This document shows positions 1 to 11,804 of a DNA stretch of 64,000 bases, piece by piece. Positions within the stretch are counted from its first letter, which is position 1. Each line of letters begins with the position of its first letter. The translations under genes were made by a program, and so were the position numbers. The stretch lies in assembly GCA_000708835.1 (NCBI GenBank), contig DF236971.1, forward strand, positions 1 to 64,000, given 5' to 3'. The stretch is from Klebsormidium nitens (lineage: Eukaryota > Streptophyta > Klebsormidiophyceae > Klebsormidiales > Klebsormidiaceae). The notes beneath the pieces were generated by a model. The model made no database searches. It saw only the letters and a program-made list of their open reading frames with translations, and was not told the DNA's origin.

Positions 1-360
1 TGGTTTCCACACATGTGAAGTAGACAGGCAGCGTGTAAACCCTGTCCAACCGTCACAATGCTGAGTCAAGTTCAAGTGTGCGCTTAAGCAACTGATTGCC
101 AATTTCTGTGCAAGCTGAAACAACCGCCACTAGAACGAATCTGGTCGAAATATAGGATTGAAACGCCAGAGTCTAGTCTAACAAGGCATCAGTCAATCAA
201 AATAGCAGCTTACAAAAAGACTATAGACTTCAATATCTTGCTGCTTTGCGCTCGGAAACGCTACAAACCAGCAAAACCCCTGATCGTAACCTGACCCCTT
301 GACAAACGCACCGGTCTTGATTCCAGAACGATTTTCGACTTCATGAAGAATGACACTAAC

Positions 361-3251
361 TTCCAAACGTAGCTGAGATTCCCCCAATCTGACGTGTCCG
401 AGTCCGGCAGGAAGCGGCCCGTGACGTAGACATTGGTCCCCGGGTCGGTCGCCGCGTCAAGGCGCGCGTAGTTCTTGGGAACTCCCTGAATCAGATTGTC
501 GCTTCCGAATATGGAGGTCCAGTAGGTCGGGTTCAGAATATTGTCCAGATTCACGATTCGGACCTGCGTAGAAAGCCATCTATGGTTCGTAAACAGGGTT
601 TAGGCTTTCAGGATTAGGGTCTTGAGATTCGCACCTTCCGCTTACCTTCCATAAAAACATGTCGACGTCTCCTGAAGAGCGGGAAAGCATATGCAGTCTG
701 GGAATCCTTAGAGTTATCGTTCATCAAAAGGGTTACGAGCAAGGGTGACGAGAGCCCACATTCGTTGCCTGTCCCAAGCTAGCTAGCTCATCGGATAGGA
801 GATGAATTTTATTTTGGTCCATCTTCTAATCAGAGTCCTGCTGGTTGGCTAACACGAGAGCGGTTTTGATAGATTGCTGGCGGTTCGTGATGCGTCTAGA
901 AGGCCCCTTGACGCAGGCAAGCTTGGATCTGTCGAGTCAATGTGAGCATTCAGGTCGCTTGAAAACGGTTTGACAAGAGTACAGTCTCACGAGATTAACG
1001 TCCTGATCGCCTCGAAAATCGAAAGCTTCATTTCTTGTAGCAGGGATTCCGGTACCATCGTTCAGACGCATACTGATTGGAAAGACCAGCAATACGTCAC
1101 TTCCTCACAAATACGCCGTCAGCGCGTACCATTAAGCAAGTACTGATTTACCGCTGGGAAAGTGGGCAGAATGGAATAAAAGCTGTTCCTTGGATAAGAT
1201 CGAATCTAAATCAACGGCTCACATTGATCGATCCGTAGCTCGGCCCAGCCGGCCCCTGCTGCCCCGCAAAGTACCCTCTCCGCCGCGTCACGTCGAGAAC
1301 CGCCCCGGAAAAGTTTACGCCGGAACTAGAGTTAGCACTGGGTTTGGTGCCCATGATCCAGGTCGGGGGATCTGACCGGAGGGTGGTTAAGTTCATAACC
1401 ACCGCCGGTGCCATATCTACCGAGCTGATGAGATACTTCTTGACGGAGTCGTAGTCGATCGTCTTAGGCGCGCCGGAGCCGGCGCCCGTAAAGTTGCCGG
1501 TTCCCGTCATCGTGATGGTAGTTATGTTTGGAGGAGAAACTGCAGAACAGGATCGTGTCACGTCGATATTCTTGTTCTGCGGTCCGTCCTGGGGGGCCCA
1601 TGAGATCCGTTCGGTGAAAGATGCGATTTGACGGTTGTTACGTTGGGGACTAAGACTGCAAGCAAGACGTTAAGTTGGATTGTTGTGGCCTGCGATCCCT
1701 CTAGATTGTAATACTCGTAAAACCTTTCTGTTCTTTCAACGGATCGTTATGTCGGCGGGGGCCGCAACTGCAAGCGAGAGGATAAGTAGTTCGATTCTGT
1801 CGTGCGAAGCGTGATCTTTTTGAACGGATTGTGCCAAAATTTCGTACTTGTAGACCCGTGCAGCTTCTCTGTCCTTTGAGCTTGAGACAGATTAGGTGTA
1901 CGAGTTGATGCAGAAAGACCCGGGCCAATCATGGGGGGAAGACTGGCCAGACTTGAGTTACTCTGATGATTCTCTTCTTCTACAAAAACTCACGCGTGCA
2001 TCAAAATCCGTCTGGTCCCACTTAAGCAGATACACACCTGGAAATCTGCTCCGTCTCTTTTCACAAAACTGAAGCAACGCCATTTTCCCCATGACTTTGA
2101 AGCTAACGACCTGGCCTCGGAACTCCAAAGAAACAACACCTATGCGTTACGTTCTTCGTGTCCCGCAACTTTGACCACTGCAGAGTCGCAGGTTGAAGCG
2201 CAAAAAACGAACAACTAGATGCGAGAGGCCGTTTTGGAGACGTACCCGTGTATTCAATAGCATACCACACGGGTGAGGACGCATTTCCCCCCGTTTCTCC
2301 TCCGGCGAACAAGATCCCCCGGACGGTGTCGAGGCCGAGTTTCATTTGCGTCACGTTCGCGTTTGCGATCGTCAGCTGGATGAGCAGCGTCTGGGGGCAC
2401 TTGAAGATGGCGGCGTATGAGTTCTAGGCGTCTAGGGTACTGGGAAACATGTAGACCTGCGCAACGACGATAGATTTTGATGAAGGGCCCTTCTCCGGGA
2501 AGGGACATCGAGCTTGATTTTTGCGAGACAGAGCGGCTGCGTGCGGGCACTTCGTAGTATACCATCCTGCCTTCAGTGCTGAACTCGAAAACAACTTTTT
2601 ACCGCCTTTGTCTGACTTCCTTCTGCGTTCCACAATTTGGGTTTACGTGGATTCATAGTTGCTGTTTTGGAAACAATTGTTTCTTGGGTCTTGTCGAAAG
2701 AGACATCAGCAAGTGGTAAAGGACTGCCCACTCTGTAAGTTTGGGACCCGTTTGGGATGCAATACCGAACCTTTGCTACCCTCAACTTGGGGTCAGTACA
2801 CTGGTACCCTGGTACAATGAAAGCCTTACTGCGCAAGCTTCCTCGTAAGATGGACAAGTGCATTGAAATCAGCAGGTAGACTTTCAATCGCCCAGCACCG
2901 CATACAGGAGCTACTTGTGCAAGACGTTTGGAGGAGTTCAAAGCTACCCGGATCTTCAACCCTTCTTTCCGCAAGCTGGCCTCTCTTCTCAGACATTGTA
3001 CCGAGGTAAAGTCAACTGCTCACCTCGCCATTCCAGCTGGTAAACAGCAGCTCCCGCGTCTCGTCCACGTAGATGGGCCCCGCATTGTAAGGGTTGACGT
3101 CCGTCCCCAAACTGAGGGACGAATAAATGTACTGCTGACCGAGCCCAGTCTGACGCGCACACAGGGGCTGTACGTGCGCAAAAGGTACTGCCGCCCAAAA
3201 GGTTGCTGCGCTCGCGAGAAGGACGAGAAGACCTCCTGATGGCGCCATCAT
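361..3251 (-). CDS. Secreted protein of unknown function, 3' end not resolved
   Basis: I do not recognise this family. Four exons join in frame on the minus strand: 3251-3024, 2375-2246, 1539-1223 and 563 to about 361. Splice phases are 0, 1, 0 and each junction has GT and AG. The start is the ATG-ATG pair at 3251/3248, followed by a hydrophobic stretch rich in L, V and A and ending near residue 26, so a signal peptide is likely. The mature part is rich in G, S, T, N and Y, with phrases such as YIYSSLSLG, GILFAGGETGG, YFAGQQGP and VYVTGRFLPDSD. These evenly spaced short strands suggest a beta-rich, possibly propeller-like extracellular fold; that is inference. The last exon may use a GTTAGT donor just after 361 or read on to a stop at 261; the rest of the gene probably lies in 1-360 or beyond the window. 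It is transcribed away from the F-box gene at 4667. Confidence 0.5.
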
Positions 3252-4666
3252 AGGTGGGCTTACCATGGGGTGCGTTTCAAACCCTTAGTGTCAAAGTTCT
3301 GACGTTTTACATGAGGTTTTACCAGTTCATTCTGATGCTACCATGATAGAAGCGGCGTACGGGGCAGCTTCTCAAGCAGTGTCTCTTCCTGTGAAGCTGG
3401 CTCGGTAGAGAGATGGTTTCAAATTGACACGGATCCGTTACTGAGCCCCCCGATTGAACAGCTTCCTTTCTGGCAGCAACTACTTCCTGTAAGGAAGTAT
3501 CAGCTTAATGCAGGTCTTGCCGCAAGCCGCAGAGTGTGGTCACCCCGCGAGCCCCGTTGAGGGGCCCTCGAAGCGTTAGTACACATACGTTCTCCCACAG
3601 CTACAGGCTTGACCAAGAGATTGCTTGCCTTGTTTTCCAAAAGAAATGCTGATTAGAGCTTGGGTCCTGCTTTTCAACATCCTGCTGGACGTGTTTCAAA
3701 CGTTCCTGCTTGGATATAATAGCACCACATGCCGCCCTTGACAGCCCGACCCTAGTTTCAGCAGCCTGAATTTAAGACATGGATCAACTGGATTATGCAG
3801 TACTCAGAACATGTCTGAACGACGTCACTTTGTCACTTTTACCTGTCAGACCGCGGGCTTTGGGCAGGCTGTGGAGCAGCCAAGTCAGCCACCATGGCGA
3901 CAAAATTATTGGTTTCGTACAACGTGAGGGCTCATGGGAAGTGTGTGAATAAATGCAGGGGCAGTCTGCCATCAAGTGAGTCTCGCAACAGTACCGTACA
4001 GGTTCCCAGATTCTTGGTTGACAGAGGAACAGACTAGAAGGAACTGAGCCAGACGGATATACGTAATAGTACCCGCAAAACCCCGCAGCACAGCAGATCC
4101 GACTCCAGAAAATTTCAAACAACCTGAGCCAAGTACCCACATGCTGGGACGTCTTGACATCAGCAGCGAGTCGGACAGCCTACTCTCCTGCTTATATCTT
4201 ATATAAGAGGTAGGTAGTCAAAACTTGAATTCTTGAATCATGTACCGGGCGGGCCCCGCAAACCGGTACCAGAGTCTAGAAGCGCGCGCACAGGTTTTTG
4301 AACCTACAATTACAACAATCGGACGGCGCACCAACAAGGAGATCAAAAAGTTCGACGAGCAGTGCGCTTGCGCTCGTTTGCTGGATCGCTGCTTTTATCG
4401 ACGTCGAAAGCTGTGCCTTTGCTTCGCGCCAGAATTTGCAGCCGAAAAAGTTCAAAAGTTTGAATGCTCTTCAAGTTCAAAGTCAAAGCAGTGCTACAGC
4501 TTGCTTTTTTGCGCCGCGACTCGCGAGCCTTGAGGATCTGCTTTACCCGTCATCTCTTGTCAATGTTGAGCCAGCCATTCCTGTGATTCCAGACCATTAA
4601 AAGGTGGAAAAGGAGGTGCAGGATATTAGCGGTGCGAGCAGGGGAGGTTGCCAAGCACTCGTAGAC
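3252..4666. promoter_or_regulatory. Head-to-head spacer between secreted-protein gene and F-box gene
   Basis: A 1.4 kb spacer between two divergent start codons, so it should hold both promoters. I see no convincing coding exon in it. Open frames at 4240-4533 and 4298-4600 on plus probably fall in the F-box gene leader. The frame at 4240 starts with a real ATG and would act as an upstream ORF of 97 codons if the TATA-like site at 4200 sets the transcript start. Confidence 0.45.
4200..4207 (+). promoter_or_regulatory. TATA-like box upstream of F-box gene
   Basis: The octamer TATATAAG lies in a locally AT-rich patch followed by AGAGGTAGG. It would place transcription initiation near 4230, giving a leader of about 440 bases before the ATG at 4667. 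Sequence match only. Confidence 0.35.
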
Positions 4667-6586
4667 ATGGCATCAGGTCCTGCAAGGAAGCGGCCGAGGA
4701 GACGCTTGGGCCACACCTTGCAGAAACCATCCAAGACAACTCCAGGCCTCGACTCTGAGTGCCAGTGGGAGAAGCTGCCGGACGACGTCATCACTCGCAT
4801 CCTCAGCTTGGCGAGCTTGAAAAAGGAGAAGCCATCAGAAAGTAAGGATGCATGCCTTGAGAAAGGGGACTGGCCGGGGGGCACGCTCCCACTCTCCGCA
4901 GCAAGTCTCTGCAAGCTGGGAGCCGTCTGCTCCATGTTTCGGCGGCTGGTGCCGCAGGTGGAAAGCGTAGCCTGGGAGTTTGAGTACAGCTTTTCGGGTC
5001 CGAACGTGCTGGCGCTCGTACAGTTTGCCAAGAGGGCGCAGATGCTGCGGGGGCTGAGGATCTACCGGGAGTATGACCTGGGGCCGATTCTCGCTGAGGA
5101 TCTGACCGCCATCCTGAGAGCATCCCCCCAGCTGACCACGTTAGAGCTGCACGAGAGCGTTGTAGACGATTCTTATGAGTCTGACGAGGAGTTTGACGGG
5201 GATGGGGAGCAAACGGGGGTCCCCTTTACTGCCCAGCAGCTGTTTGATGCGCTGGCGAACTGCCCCCAGTTGGTCGCCGTCAGCCTTTGGCTGGAACACC
5301 TGGACCTCGTCAAGCCCTTCAAAGTGAGCCATTCGTTTTGCAACCTGCGACAGCTGTCGCTGAATACTCGGGGGACCATCGTTTCAGACGGGCTAGTGTC
5401 CGGCGCCGCGGTCGCATACCTCGTCCGGTTGTGTCCAAATCTGCAGAGCCTCTCCCTGCGAGCCGAGCCAGACGGCACAGGAAAGCTGTTCCTGGTGTCC
5501 GGTTCGCTTGAGGTCGTGGACTTGGTGGGCTTTGCAGTACTCAAGCTCAGACTGGAGACCCCCTCTCTAGTTACCTTGCGCCTCGGTTGGTGCCCCGAGA
5601 GGGTCGTACTGCAGGCCCCCCAGCTGGCCACCTTCCAGTGCACCAACGCAGTGTTCAATCTGTCAGAGTTCAAGCTAGCCGTGCCTTGGCAACTCACAGA
5701 GCTTATCTTGAGTGAGGAGATCGAACAGGAGGAGCTGTTAGCCGGCCTCGTTCTCTGCCCTGGGCTGAAGCGTCTCGATCTCTCGGGGCTGACTTTCACG
5801 TATGGCCACTTTGACCTTAGAACCATGAGAGCGTTGGCCGGCCTCAAGCACTTAGAGGAGCTTCTCATCGACAGCGAGGTGGCCATGGAGGAGCAAAACG
5901 AGGGTTCGGACGAGGGTGACTTTGACTTGACTCCTGAGAACATCATGGAAGTGGTGCTCCCCAGCTTGCGTTCTCTAAGGGTGAACCTGGCAACTGCCGA
6001 GTGCCTCTCGTTCGCGGGGCTGTTTGTGATGCGAGCACCGAAGCTGCGCGAGTTGGTTCTAGGCGTGGGGGACTTGAACCGCGGGGGTTGCAACTGCTTC
6101 GGTGCCGACGGGCTGTGCTTGGGCGTCAAGGGAGAGATCATTGGCTTCCAAATGGATGTTGCTATGCTTAACCCCGAGGTTAGGGTGAGGTTAGACACCA
6201 CCCCCTCCAAACCCGCTGAAGATTCCTGCGAGTCGGACGAGGATCCGGATGACAGTGAGGATGACCTAGACCTTTCAGACGTGCAAGGGTATTTCGGGGG
6301 GGACTCGGAGAGCGATGGCAGCGGCGGGGGGCGCTCCGAGAGTGAGGAAATGGGGGAGCGCTTCGAGGTTGGGGATTCAGAGGGCGAGGTATCGGAGGAA
6401 GAGGGATTCGCGGGGGAGGCAAGCAGTGACGAGTCAGGGAGTGAAGAGGATGTTGCTGTTGTTAACCGTGAGGATTTTGACTTCCATGATCCGGAACAGG
6501 ACGATGCTAGTGACTGGGAGGAGGGGAGGGAGGCGTGGGGGGCGGGGCTGTCTAGTCAGGTGGAAGGAGGCAAGGTAAGTGTTTAG
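4667..6586 (+). CDS. F-box/leucine-rich-repeat protein with acidic C-terminal tail
   Basis: A single-exon frame of 639 aa. The open frame extends upstream to a GTG at 4604, but the first ATG is at 4667 and is taken as the start. Residues 8-13 (KRPRRR) look like a nuclear localisation signal. Residues 34-51 (WEKLPDDVITRILSLASL) match the first half of an F-box. The second half (LCKLGAVCSMFRRLVP) follows after an insertion of about 30 residues. Residues about 140-490 hold repeated leucine-rich segments such as LTTLELHESV, LRQLSLNTRG, LQSLSLRAEP and LKRLDLSGLTF. From about residue 515 the protein becomes an Asp/Glu/Ser-rich acidic tail. F-box/LRR proteins are substrate adaptors of SCF ubiquitin ligases; the substrate here is unknown. 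The final codons contain a perfect splice donor (AAG|GTAAGT at 6574/6575) overlapping the stop, so an alternative spliced 3' end is possible. Confidence 0.8.
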   Translation: MASGPARKRPRRRLGHTLQKPSKTTPGLDSECQWEKLPDDVITRILSLASLKKEKPSESKDACLEKGDWPGGTLPLSAASLCKLGAVCSMFRRLVPQVESVAWEFEYSFSGPNVLALVQFAKRAQMLRGLRIYREYDLGPILAEDLTAILRASPQLTTLELHESVVDDSYESDEEFDGDGEQTGVPFTAQQLFDALANCPQLVAVSLWLEHLDLVKPFKVSHSFCNLRQLSLNTRGTIVSDGLVSGAAVAYLVRLCPNLQSLSLRAEPDGTGKLFLVSGSLEVVDLVGFAVLKLRLETPSLVTLRLGWCPERVVLQAPQLATFQCTNAVFNLSEFKLAVPWQLTELILSEEIEQEELLAGLVLCPGLKRLDLSGLTFTYGHFDLRTMRALAGLKHLEELLIDSEVAMEEQNEGSDEGDFDLTPENIMEVVLPSLRSLRVNLATAECLSFAGLFVMRAPKLRELVLGVGDLNRGGCNCFGADGLCLGVKGEIIGFQMDVAMLNPEVRVRLDTTPSKPAEDSCESDEDPDDSEDDLDLSDVQGYFGGDSESDGSGGGRSESEEMGERFEVGDSEGEVSEEEGFAGEASSDESGSEEDVAVVNREDFDFHDPEQDDASDWEEGREAWGAGLSSQVEGGKVSV

Positions 6587-7587
6587 GTCTGCCCTTTCTC
6601 AGGCAAGGTGATCGAGCTGATTGCTTAAGAGGACATTCTTCGATTGTTCGAGCACAGGAAGCAAGGAAGGCAGACAAGCATACAGCCTTTGCAACTATGC
6701 AGCGAAACTAGGCTGGAGAATCTGCATGGAATTCAAAACTCCGTTGCCTGGCAAGCATCAATTCTGTAGCCTGCTGCTCCAGTCTCTCATAGATTACATC
6801 TGAGATTCCCTCTTCTTTGCTACAACAAAAGGTGCAGCTTTGCGGGAATAACCAGAAGGCTGCGATTCGAGATCCGTTAACTCATCAGAGAATTTGTCTT
6901 CCCTTCTTCAAGGTCCAGCTTTTGGGCCGCTCTCTCAATCACAACATACTGAGCTGACCCACCTCATTTACTTGCAGGTCCAGACTTAGTGTGAGACTCT
7001 CCGTCATTATTACAAGACACTTCAATGAGCAAGACGCCAGGTGTTGGTTGTATACCTGTAACATGTTGGAGAGAAGTGCAAGAGGATGAGCAAGGTGACG
7101 TTCAAAGTTTCTGCAATGCTATAAGAACATTGATTATGCTGTGACTCGTCAGTCTGTCGATTGGGTTACCAATTGCTACGTACCGCGGCGTTGGTTGACT
7201 ATGTAAACTACTTAACCTGCAACGTCCGGGCCCCTGCACATGCATGAAGCTAGCCATGAGTTCTCAGATACCGGCCCATGCGAAAGCTGAGCCCTTTACA
7301 GGCCCGGCAGCGGCTGCGCGCATGTGTTCGCTCCACTGCTTCAAACATGCAATGTCCGATTGAATGTTTTAGTGTACGGGTTTATAAGATTGAATCAAGT
7401 TCTTGTTGACATTATGAGTGCCGGTTCAGTCCAAGGAGCTCAGCACATTCGGTCGCATGCGCATATGCGGTGGAGAACATGAAAAAAATCGATTGACGTA
7501 AGAGTTCTACATCCGGGCATTGAATCAGTACACTGTGATATATTCATTTATGGACGATCGCCCATCGTGACGCCTTGAAGCGTTTCT
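6587..7587. other. Tail-to-tail spacer, 3' flanks
   Basis: About 1 kb between the stop of the F-box gene and the stop of the convergent minus-strand gene. Short frames only; no exon, RNA gene or repeat that I can support. It likely holds both 3' untranslated regions. Confidence 0.5.
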
Positions 7588-10500
7588 CTAAAGGCGGTCC
7601 GGACCTCCTCGGGCACCCTCGAACATGCACCGCGCGGACAGTGCACTGCACCCATGCATTGCTTCTTTGCGGCTGAGCAGCGCTTGCAAGAACCGCTTGG
7701 CACTTACCGGCGGTTGAGAAGACCAGCCAATGATCTGTCTCAACTCACGGCCCCTGCCATTGAACTTTTGTGACAGTCCTTGTGCTGTGGCCCGCACGAT
7801 CCCGTGTGCGTCCGTCTGTCGACGGAGAGAGGCCGGCTGTAAGTCTCGAGAAGTCGCCTTATGGCCTGAGGCACAGGGACATATCAGCCCAAAGGTACTC
7901 CTGAGGGCGTGTCGAAGAGTCGCCGCTTCCGCACTTTTCCCTGGTTGTCTGAACCGGACGCGTGTGCCGTCCTAGAAGCGTGATAGCTCTCAGCCACGTC
8001 TGCAAAGACGCAAGGGAGCGAACATGTCAAAATAGAACCGCAGAGCCACTTATTTGGAAAGAAAAGCCTTATCATGTTTAATGCCGCTGATGGGGTCCCA
8101 AACTAATCTGGACTCCATGCGAAAAGACACTGCAGGATGCAAGAGAAGATGCAATCGACAACACAGAGGTCAGCACGAAAAGCGCGGAATGGGATGAACG
8201 TTGCGGGCAGGTATGGTGCGCACCCTTTGGAACCCGCTAGCCGGAAAGCCGAGCTCTCCCGGTATAGGATGCTACGCACGGCTCCCGAGAAAGCGACGTC
8301 TGCTGCCTCGCTGCTGGACTTGGCCGGAGTCGACTCAACCGTGTCCTGCGCAAGGGATGGAAAGATCAGCAAACAAGTGGATACGATGTACGTGGTTTCG
8401 GTACTGCGACTCAGAGCTGTAGACGGCTGTAGGCGCGCGCTTCAATGCTTGAACATAGGATTGTGAGTTTGTATTCGGTCGGCGTTGCTCAAGAAAGCAA
8501 TGTTCCAAAACCTCGGAGACATGCTCCTCTAATTCTGACGACTTCAGTGTTTGCCGCCTTCTTGTAGCTCTACGAGGAGAGGACTACTGTTCAGAAACGT
8601 CACTCCACACTAAAGTAAGCAGGACCTTGTACTTTGAACTTCCCGCAATGGTTGCAGAAGGGAGAGGACTAATTGTCAGAACGGATGGAAGGAGAACAGG
8701 GACTCCTGGCGGACTCCAGAGGTACCCCCTTTTACTATAACCCTCCGATGGACGTTCAAGATTGCAAATTCGTCTAACCCAGATCGTCGATCCGATAGGG
8801 TTACAGTTAGGAGGGGTCCTAATTTTGCTTTGGGAGTCCATGTTCTCCGTCCTTCCGTATTGTCAAGCAACTCTTCTTGAAAGTTCGAATTATTCTTTGC
8901 AAAAGATTTTCAGGGAAGAGTTTCCGACTTGACCGTGTGGGCCTCGTATTTGCCGGGGTCAGCCGATCGAAGTCAATACATAGGATAGATAGGACAAAGC
9001 CATAAGCCGGTGCAGTCTCTCCTAATCTGTAACTCATTCGTCGTTTCAATTCAGTCTTCGCCCCCAAAACAAGCCCTCGAAACAACTTCCGTTCGAGTAT
9101 CACAAGATAGCATGGACCCTCTTACTTCGTAAAAAACGTTTCGTGGAACCTCACCCCCTTAATTGCGACCACCCACCAAAGCACGAAACCCCGAGGGCTT
9201 ATTCCCCCACCGCCCTGAGGGCCCATTCTCACCTCGACCTCCCGCAGCTTCCCCAGGTACCAGTCCCGCTCCACGAGCACCCCTAGGTGGCACCTTCGCA
9301 GGGCGCGCTCCCGTTCCGCCATGTCATTGTGCATTGCCAGCAGCCGCCGGAGGCGCGCGAGCGGCTCTTTGAGCAGAAGCTTGTTCTCGTCGTTGTCCTC
9401 TTGAGCGTCCATGTCCGCAAAGATCTGCTTCAGGTTGTCCCACACGTCAATGTCGTCTCCGCTGGTGGACGCGGCTTCGACGGGGTCGGAGGCTTGCTGG
9501 GAGGCGGGGTCGCAGCCTGACACGTGGCAAAAAAGCGAGTTGGCCTCAAGTCCGTCTGCAATTGTTAGACTTACTTGTGGAAGCGCTTTCTTATTGGTTC
9601 CAATGATGTAGGACAATCTTAGCAGGCAGTGTCAATCGGCAACATTTGAATAGGAGACTGTTTTGCAAGTGACTGCTTGTCGCCTGTCCTCAGGCTGAGG
9701 TTTGCGCAAAATGAATCGATTGATTGAAAAAGTGAAAGAAGGAAATTACACCAGGCAATTTGGGAAGAAGAAGATACCAGCCGTTATTGGTAGAAAGTCG
9801 ATTTAAAATCATGACCTAGTTTGAAGGGAAACAAAGAACCTGGCAGTGATTTTATGGGCCCAAAGTGCCAGCAAATGCACCCTCAAGCTACCTTGAGGGC
9901 TGCCCTGAATACACAATCAATCGGCATCTGCCAAACCAATATCTCCTGGGAAAGAGCGGATGCATGTGATTAGCTGGGGTCCCTGAAGAGACAGAGGTCT
10001 AGACGTGCGGAGTGCCGATGCAAATTCTGACCTGCGACTACTCACCATCGATGCTCCCTCGGCCGTCTTCATCTTCTGAGGACGAGAGAAGCTCTGCCAA
10101 CAAAGAACGAGGTGTAAATTGGCAATGTCATTCCGGCTGGGCTTGGGCAACAGGAAGCCGTTGTTCTCCAAGCAGTCTGACTTTTGTTATGCTTCAAGGT
10201 CCAAACAGTTTGCTAGGCATGCGGGCAATGGGCTATTGTACTTCTCTGTACAGAAAAAGCAAGACCCCAAACAGAAACTTGACAAGTCTGCTCGAAGATG
10301 CCGGGAGATCCGTACAGTGACGCGGCGTCAAAGGTGGTCAACCCAGGCAACAAAAGTGGTACTATCGTGCATGTACTATCTCACCACCGACTGGGGCCAG
10401 CTGGTTGCGCGTGTATCTAATGGAGGGGAGTTGATCAGGACCTACAGATTGTGAAAGAAGGTGATCAATAAGTTCCTGGTGAAGACATATAACCTTAGCA

Positions 10501-10954
10501 TCAAAAAGGATACGAGGAGATCCCTCTGGCAATGCATTTCAGCTGCCAGGACACACCACTCCTTGTGATGCTTGTTCGATGAAAGAAGTTGTTTGGAAGA
10601 TTCTCTACAATGGCAGTATGGATCATGGGTCTTCTGCATCACTTGCTCCTGAGTGTACAACTGTGATCCACAATTCTGCGGGGATTCCCAAACCCGTGCA
10701 GTCAAGACAAGAAGAAGCAATAGACATCTTAGATCCATTGTACGCACTTTGTTGATAATCTTCGGCCCTTCGACATGAGCCCCACACGAATTGGCGGCAC
10801 ACTTTTTCTCACCTTGAACCGCTTGATCTACTTCCAGGTCCTGATCCGACTCGGGCTCGTCATAGTCATCAGACAAGAACGCTTTCTCAGCTGTCTCCGC
10901 TTCTGCATATTTCTGTGCAATGTAGGGAGCTGGAGCCTGCCCCGCCTTAGCCAT
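7588..10954 (-). CDS. Unrecognised acidic protein with a charged helical segment, five exons
   Basis: I do not recognise this gene. Five minus-strand exons join without a frame break: 10954-10813, 10075-10046, 9516-9233, 8345-8224 and 7753-7588, giving 247 aa. Exon 2 is a 30-base microexon in phase 1 on both sides. The start is the first ATG after an in-frame stop (MAKAGQAPAPY). Residues about 25-85 are acidic (SDDYDEPESDQDLEVD, then EDEDGRGSID and SGDDIDVWDNL). Exon 3 ends with a charged, leucine-spaced helix containing MAERERALRRCHLGVL and ERDWYLGKLREVE, plausibly a coiled coil. The tail is basic and serine-rich. No signal peptide or membrane segment is seen, so a cytosolic or nuclear role is likely. 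The last exon could instead splice at a GTAAGT at 7707, which would replace the final 39 residues. It shares an 850-base head-to-head spacer with the gene at 11805. Confidence 0.5.
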
Positions 10955-11804
10955 CCCTTGAATTCCAAAATGATCGAAGGGTTTTCTCCACAAATGAAAT
11001 TGCAGTGGCCTAGCGCCTCCAGGCTCCACTCTCCCCTAGCTTCTAGGGTTTGGTGCCATGTCCGGCCCTGTTCATTTGTTTAGGCGTCGGTTTGGTACTT
11101 GACCCGGGCCCAGCCATGCACTGGCAGTCTATGCAGCTACCGTAGTTGACCTGCGACACAAGTCAACAAAACGGGTTAGCCCAACCTCATAGCGGCCGCG
11201 GGATCGTGCACTGCGGCCGCCTGTCTGCGCGCAACCCTGCCGAAAAACGAGTTTGAACGCGCGCGCGTTTTCCTGGGGCAAAATGGCGCTGGTGAGAGAG
11301 GACTTGAAAACCTGCGCTCCATTGGCATGGGAGCTATCCCGGCCTATCCGCGTCCAGACCTCCTGATGGAAACTCCAAGCACAATATTGGCGCTTTGCTA
11401 AGGCAGAAGAGATGCAAGGCTTATGCATTTGCGGCACTGCAGGTGAAAGCAGGGGTTTCCTGCATTGCTTGGAGGTGGAATTCAAGTGCTCAAACCCTAG
11501 AAGTGAAACCCTAATCAGCACTCATTCGCATGAGGAGTTTTTTAACGTTTCTCATTCGCCCGAGGTAAGAATGGATATTTAGTGCCAGCTTGTGGCACTG
11601 TTGCTCTAGAAAGCGGGTTGCCATCAAACCCCAAGCTGAACGAAGGCTGGTAGGTTGAGGTTCTTTGATAATTGGAGACGATGCTCACTTTGCATCAAGT
11701 AGAGTCAAGGAACGCAAGTTGCCCAGGCGAGTTGCATACTCGAGGGGCCAGCCATTACTTCTGATTAAAGAGCAGGAAGCCAATGTGCTCTTGGCTAGAA
11801 CACA
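10955..11804. promoter_or_regulatory. Head-to-head spacer between genes at 10954(-) and 11805(+)
   Basis: An 850-base spacer between divergent starts. No coding exon is supported. GC-rich patches near 11190-11270 contain runs of CG, including two copies of GCGGCCGC within 25 bases. An out-of-frame ATG at 11784 lies in the leader of the plus-strand gene. Confidence 0.35.

Noticed and set aside
5173-6210. 345-codon open frame on minus, opposite the F-box gene
   Set aside because: It is antisense to a GC-rich coding exon with leucine-rich codons. The predicted protein is Ser/Arg/Pro-rich without domains. A shadow of the real gene.
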